DNA of 64,000 bases. Origin: Prevotella sp. (GTDB lineage Bacteria > Bacteroidota > Bacteroidia > Bacteroidales > Bacteroidaceae). Made by a program: the position numbers and the translations under genes. The notes under the pieces were generated by a model. It was not told the DNA's origin and ran no database searches. It saw only the letters and a program-made list of their open reading frames with translations. The stretch spans positions 120,042 through 184,041 of the forward strand of contig JAFPVC010000016.1 in the NCBI GenBank assembly GCA_017413085.1. Reading direction: 5' to 3'. Position 1 is the first letter of the stretch, and every line of letters begins with the position of its first letter. This document shows positions 60,642 to 64,000 of the stretch, piece after piece.

Positions 60642-61211
60642 CTAACCCACGCGCTTGTTCTTATGCACTGAGTAGCTTACATTGCCATAGTTGTTAATGG
60701 TCATGAGTATATAGTAGAACTCATCGTAACTGTCATCGGGTGAACCTACGCTGACAACATATTTAACAGTGTTGCCAGATGCTTCCTCGAAATTCATGCC
60801 AAGCAACACACCACTCTCACGAAACTCTGCAGGCAGTGCGTCGCCCAAACTCTTCTTCGTGACGCTACGGTCAAAGAACACAGTACCGTCACTGCGCTTT
60901 ATCACAAGGTGCACACTATTGTCATAGTACTCCAAGTCGTGATTCTCCACCTTAGGCAACGACTCGTCTGCACTACGCTCTATGCTGTAGGTATAGCGCG
61001 CACCACCTATCCACTTCATCTCACCATTAATATTCTCATCAGCCATACTCTGTGTCTCCGTGCGAGGCTTGTCCATCACCTTGTCAACGACTATTTCCTC
61101 CGGCTCTTTCTTTTCCTTGCATGAGAACAGCGTCAGCGTGCCCATAAACAGCAAGAAGCAAAGGAGGCCTTTGCTTCTTGCATTTTTGCAATATAATGCT
61201 TGCATGTTCAT
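60642..61211 (-). CDS. DUF4738 family lipoprotein
   Basis: 189 residues. Signal peptide with lipobox LFSC (cysteine about residue 31). The mature part has ITNGEMKWIGGARYTYSIERSADESLP-like GGARYTYSIERSADES, VHLVIKRSDGTVFFDRSVTKKSL and a final YYILMTINNYGNVSYSV, as in the Bacteroidetes-specific DUF4738 family. Function unknown, probably envelope-associated. It lies 11 bases after the TPR gene on the same strand and is co-transcribed with it. Confidence 0.8.
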   Translation of the reverse strand: MNMQALYCKNARSKGLLCFLLFMGTLTLFSCKEKKEPEEIVVDKVMDKPRTETQSMADENINGEMKWIGGARYTYSIERSADESLPKVENHDLEYYDNSVHLVIKRSDGTVFFDRSVTKKSLGDALPAEFRESGVLLGMNFEEASGNTVKYVVSVGSPDDSYDEFYYILMTINNYGNVSYSVHKNKRVG

Positions 61212-61222
61212 CTGTCTTAAGT

Positions 61223-61915
61223 TTACTTACTCAGGCGCTCAATGTACTTGTCAATATCTTGCGATGCAGCACTGTTCACATACTTGTCCTTAACCTGCTG
61301 GTAAAGTTTCAGAGCTTCATCATTCTTCTTTTGACTCTCAAGCAGACGAGCAGCCTGAATGAGGTACGTTGGCGACAAACTGTTGTTAACACCGCCCTCA
61401 GCACGTGAGTCAGCCATATCGGCAGCCTTCTTCAGTTTGCTGATTGCCTCGTCAACCTTACCGGTGTTAGCATAAGCATTACCCAAAGCAGCCACCATTG
61501 CTGGACTGATAATCGCATCACTCTGTGGAGAGAACTGGTCAAGATACTTGACAGCCTCCTGCCACTTGCCCTGCTGAGCATAGCACAAGCCGGCATAACC
61601 TTTAGCAAGGTTAGCAGCATCAGTGCCACCATAGTTCTCGGCAATGGCGAGAAAACCCTCAAACGTCTTGTCGCCGTTCAGAGCCTTCTGGAAGTCCTGC
61701 TGTGCAAAAGCCTCCTGCGCCTTAGCGATAGCCGTAGAGGCTTTGTTCTCACGCGGACCTGCGATGAATGATTTGTAGCAGATTATGCCAGCGATAATTA
61801 CTATAACAGCAGCTACCGCAATGAGTATCTGCTTACGATACTTGAGGAAGAAAGCTTCCTGCGAGTTGAGGGTCTGCTCAAACTGCGACACCTCGTTTGC
61901 TTGTTGTTTTGCCAT
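61223..61915 (-). CDS. Membrane-anchored TPR protein, YfgM-like
   Basis: 230 residues. After a short N-terminal polar part (QANEVSQFEQTLNSQEAFFLKY) comes one membrane helix (ILIAVAAVIVIIAGIICYKSFI, about 30-51). TPR repeats follow (e.g. AKGYAGLCYAQQGKWQEAVKYLDQF, ALGNAYANTGKVDEAISKLKKA, LYQQVKDKYVNSA). YfgM-type proteins act as periplasmic chaperones at the SecY translocon; this role is inferred from layout. The next gene is a lipoprotein on the same strand. Confidence 0.82.
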   Translation of the reverse strand: MAKQQANEVSQFEQTLNSQEAFFLKYRKQILIAVAAVIVIIAGIICYKSFIAGPRENKASTAIAKAQEAFAQQDFQKALNGDKTFEGFLAIAENYGGTDAANLAKGYAGLCYAQQGKWQEAVKYLDQFSPQSDAIISPAMVAALGNAYANTGKVDEAISKLKKAADMADSRAEGGVNNSLSPTYLIQAARLLESQKKNDEALKLYQQVKDKYVNSAASQDIDKYIERLSK

Positions 61916-61956
61916 TATTATTTTTGTTTATTTTCTTATTCAGACTTTACGAAACG

Positions 61957-61964
61957 CAAAGTTA
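61957..61964 (-). promoter_or_regulatory. Promoter -7 element of the YfgM-like/DUF4738 pair
   Basis: Minus-strand TAACTTTG followed by C, 41 bases before the ATG. No clear -33 TTG at 20-base spacing. Confidence 0.55.
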
Positions 61965-62051
61965 CTAATTTTCCCTGACATAGCGAAATATATTTACAAA
62001 AATTAAGATTTTCACAAACATACAACGCATTACACACTGCACAAAATAAAA

Positions 62052-62103
62052 AATGACAGTCAAGACAGACTTGTAAATACAAACCTTTGCCTTGACCGTC
62101 ATT
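62052..62103 (-). terminator. Terminator of uxaC
   Basis: AATGACAGTCAAG (62052-62064) pairs with CTTGACCGTCATT (62091-62103) with one position that pairs as G-U on the minus strand; TTTTTATTTT follows on that strand. Confidence 0.72.
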
Positions 62104-62147
62104 AGTCTTATAATTCACACAGGCTAATGCTTTAGCCCGCTTCTCAA

Positions 62148-63563
62148 TCAGAACTGGAAGTAATTCTTGGCGTTATTATAGCATATATCCTCCACCATCT
62201 GACGAACTCGCTTCTCTTCGTATCCTGTGAACGGAATCATGCCCTTCTCGATGTCGTTGCCGAGAAGGTTACACATTGTACGGCGGAAGTACTCATGACG
62301 TGGGTATGACAGGAATGAACGAGAGTCGGTCAGCATACCTACGAAGCGTGAGAGCAGTCCGAGCAGAGAAAGAGCATTCATCTGCTTCTCCATACCATCC
62401 TTCTGGTCGAGGAACCACCATCCTGAACCCCATTGTATCTTACCTGGGCAAGAACCGTCCTGGAAGTTGCCGAGCATAGTGGCAAGCACCTCGTTGGCAC
62501 ATGGGTTAAGGTTGTAGAGGATGGTCTTTGTGAGTTTGCCAGCAACGTTGAGTTCGTCAAGGAAGTGTGAGCAAGCCTTGGCAGTTGTGAACTCACCGAT
62601 TGAGTCAAAGCCAGTATCAGCACCGAGCAGGTTAAACATCTTGGTGTTATTGTTGCGGATAGCGCCATAATGGAACTGCTGTGTCCAACCGGCGTTATAG
62701 TCCATGATAGCCATCTCCTTGAGGAAGGCATGCTTATATTTGCGCTGTTCCTCAACGGTCACCTCCTTGCCAGTGAGAGCCTTGTCGAGGATTGCATCAA
62801 TCTCTGCATCGGTATATGGCTCGTCGTAGAACTCCTCGATGCCGTGGTCAGAGAGTTTGCAGCCCTTAGATGCGAAGAAGTCGTGACGCTTCTGCAGAGC
62901 GTCGATGAGGTCAGCAAACTTCTTTATCTCTACGCCCGACACATTGCTGAGTTTCTCCATGTATGCCCTGAAGGAAACAGCTTCGATGTTCATGGCAGCG
63001 TCAGGACGCCATGCAGGAATCATGCGTGTCTTGCAAGTCTTGTCGGCAGCAACCACGTCATGATACTCCAAAGAGTCAGCCGGGTCGTCTGTGGTGCACA
63101 CAAGTTCTACGTTGTAGTGCTCCATGAGTCCGCGCGGAGTGAACTTAGGATCATTGGCAATGAGGTCATTGCACTTATCGAATATCTCGCGTGCATTCTC
63201 TGGATTCAGTGTCTCGTTGATGCCGAAGGCGGTCTTCAGCTCGAGGTGTGTCCAGTGATAGAGAGGGTTGCGAAAAGTGTAAGGCACTGTCTCTGCCCAT
63301 TTCTCGAACTTCTCCCAGTCAGTGGTGTCCTTGCCTGTGCAGAAACGCTCATCAACGCCATTGGAGCGCATAGCGCGCCACTTGTAGTGGTCGCCCATGA
63401 GCCAGATCTGTGCGATAGACTCGAAGCGCTTGTTCTCAGCCACCATCTGTGGAATGAGATGGCAGTGATAGTCGATGATTGGCATCTTTGCCGCATGGTT
63501 GTGGTAAAGGTCCTGCGCAGTCTTGGTCTCGAGCAGGAAGTTCTCGTCGTTAAATTGTTTCAT
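62148..63563 (-). CDS. uxaC: Glucuronate isomerase
   Basis: 471 residues, normal length. It converts glucuronate to fructuronate and galacturonate to tagaturonate, the first step of hexuronate breakdown. The metal-ligand histidines are in IIDYHCHLIPQMVAENKRF (about 31-49), and MGDHYKWRAMRSNGV and PSLQLHVGTTRN-like WFLDQKDGMEKQMNALSLLG mark the family. The hexuronate-type MFS gene at 19611-21059 would supply substrate, although no other pathway genes lie here. Confidence 0.94.
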   Translation of the reverse strand: MKQFNDENFLLETKTAQDLYHNHAAKMPIIDYHCHLIPQMVAENKRFESIAQIWLMGDHYKWRAMRSNGVDERFCTGKDTTDWEKFEKWAETVPYTFRNPLYHWTHLELKTAFGINETLNPENAREIFDKCNDLIANDPKFTPRGLMEHYNVELVCTTDDPADSLEYHDVVAADKTCKTRMIPAWRPDAAMNIEAVSFRAYMEKLSNVSGVEIKKFADLIDALQKRHDFFASKGCKLSDHGIEEFYDEPYTDAEIDAILDKALTGKEVTVEEQRKYKHAFLKEMAIMDYNAGWTQQFHYGAIRNNNTKMFNLLGADTGFDSIGEFTTAKACSHFLDELNVAGKLTKTILYNLNPCANEVLATMLGNFQDGSCPGKIQWGSGWWFLDQKDGMEKQMNALSLLGLLSRFVGMLTDSRSFLSYPRHEYFRRTMCNLLGNDIEKGMIPFTGYEEKRVRQMVEDICYNNAKNYFQF

Positions 63564-63627
63564 AGTGTTGATTATAGTTATACATTATTTTGTTTGTTAT
63601 CAGCTTTGACAAAAGTCAACATTTTTG

Positions 63628-63635
63628 CAAAGATA
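63628..63635 (-). promoter_or_regulatory. Promoter -7 element of uxaC
   Basis: Minus-strand TATCTTTG followed by C, 64 bases before the ATG. -33 not clear. Confidence 0.55.
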
Positions 63636-63757
63636 CAAATAATTTTTGAAACCACCTAATATTTTCAAAAGTATTTCAAGACTAATTAAAAATATTTAAG
63701 CAATAAAACCACCAAATCCCAATAATACCATTATTATAACCGCAGGAGCAACCAAAA

Positions 63758-63820
63758 ACTATATGTACTATAGGAACTATTGGCACTATAGATACTATAA
63801 AAACTATAGCCACTATCCCT
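63758..63820 (+). repeat. 9-base tandem repeat, seven units
   Basis: ACTATATGT, ACTATAGGA, ACTATTGGC, ACTATAGAT, ACTATAAAA, ACTATAGCC, ACTATCCCT: the first four or five bases are constant, the last four vary. It lies between uxaC and the end of the 5S gene. Confidence 0.88.
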
Positions 63821-63825
63821 ATAAA

Positions 63826-63863
63826 CAAAAAAACTCCGGACGAACATTTCTGTTATCCAGAGT
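63826..63863 (-). terminator. Terminator of the rRNA operon
   Basis: On the minus strand ACTCTGGA (63856-63863) pairs with TCCGGAGT (63833-63840) with one G-U pair, then TTTTTTT. It ends the 5S transcript 24 bases downstream. Confidence 0.78.
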
Positions 63864-63887
63864 CTTTCATCTTCTGATGTTTAAAAG

Positions 63888-63998
<111 letters not shown>

Positions 63999-64000
63999 TA

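Overview
The window reads as a chromosomal segment of a Bacteroidales bacterium, most likely Prevotella or a close relative. The support is: many promoters of the Bacteroidetes type (TTG, a spacer close to 20 bases, TAnnTTTG), very few Shine-Dalgarno sequences, an HmuY/TonB-receptor pair, fimbrillin-like and Prevotella-type surface proteins, DUF4954 and DUF4738 proteins, and the yceD-rpmF-fabH-era-der gene order. Most of it is ordinary core chromosome; two blocks (about 32.2-42.7 kb and 49.0-58.5 kb) are accessory.

Layout. 0-10 kb, mostly minus strand: ftsH (partial) and rsfS, a UDP-glucose dehydrogenase with a large SLBB export protein, then a TolC/HlyD/two-permease exporter. 9.8-11.2 kb: Nudix hydrolase and VanW-like protein. 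11.3-16.4 kb: two paralogous secreted proteins, each followed by a tiny peptide gene, on either side of a tRNA-Arg(ACG). 16.6-21 kb: Mrp/ApbC ATPase, xseB, an RNA m5C methyltransferase and a hexuronate-type MFS transporter (uxaC lies at 62-63.6 kb). 21.1-24 kb: HmuY lipoprotein and its TonB receptor. 24-30.3 kb: yceD, rpmF, fabH, era, der, CvfB-like protein and a LolD-like ATPase. Between era and der sits a 0.73 kb cassette carrying a DUF559 endonuclease-like gene bounded by 37-base inverted repeats. 30.5-32 kb: DUF4954 beta-helix protein.

32.2-42.7 kb is a type I restriction-modification island read leftwards: single-TRD HsdS-like protein, HsdM, metallophosphoesterase, full HsdS, coiled-coil TIR protein, AlbA_2 regulator, HsdR and a YgjP-like metallopeptidase. 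Several genes overlap by 4 bases. A plus-strand promoter and terminator between the TIR and AlbA_2 genes suggest a small antisense-side RNA.

43-49 kb: M16 protease, thioesterase, a fimbrillin-like lipoprotein with a small peptide gene, and a deletion scar holding a copy of the M16 3' end. 49.3-58.5 kb is the most unusual part: one leftward operon encoding an exported caspase-like protease, two small secreted proteins, two large exported Sel1/TPR proteins and a membrane CHASE2 protein. The protease and both TPR proteins end in the same ~60-residue module, which points to a cell-envelope system I do not recognise as described. 58.9-64 kb: class I fumarase, a DUF4738 lipoprotein, a membrane-anchored TPR protein, uxaC and the 5S end of an rRNA operon.

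TTGAAGAATTGAAGG-type satellite repeats recur at five places. In three genes the stop codon lies inside such a repeat, and in the M16 protease the repeat has become part of the signal-peptide coding sequence.
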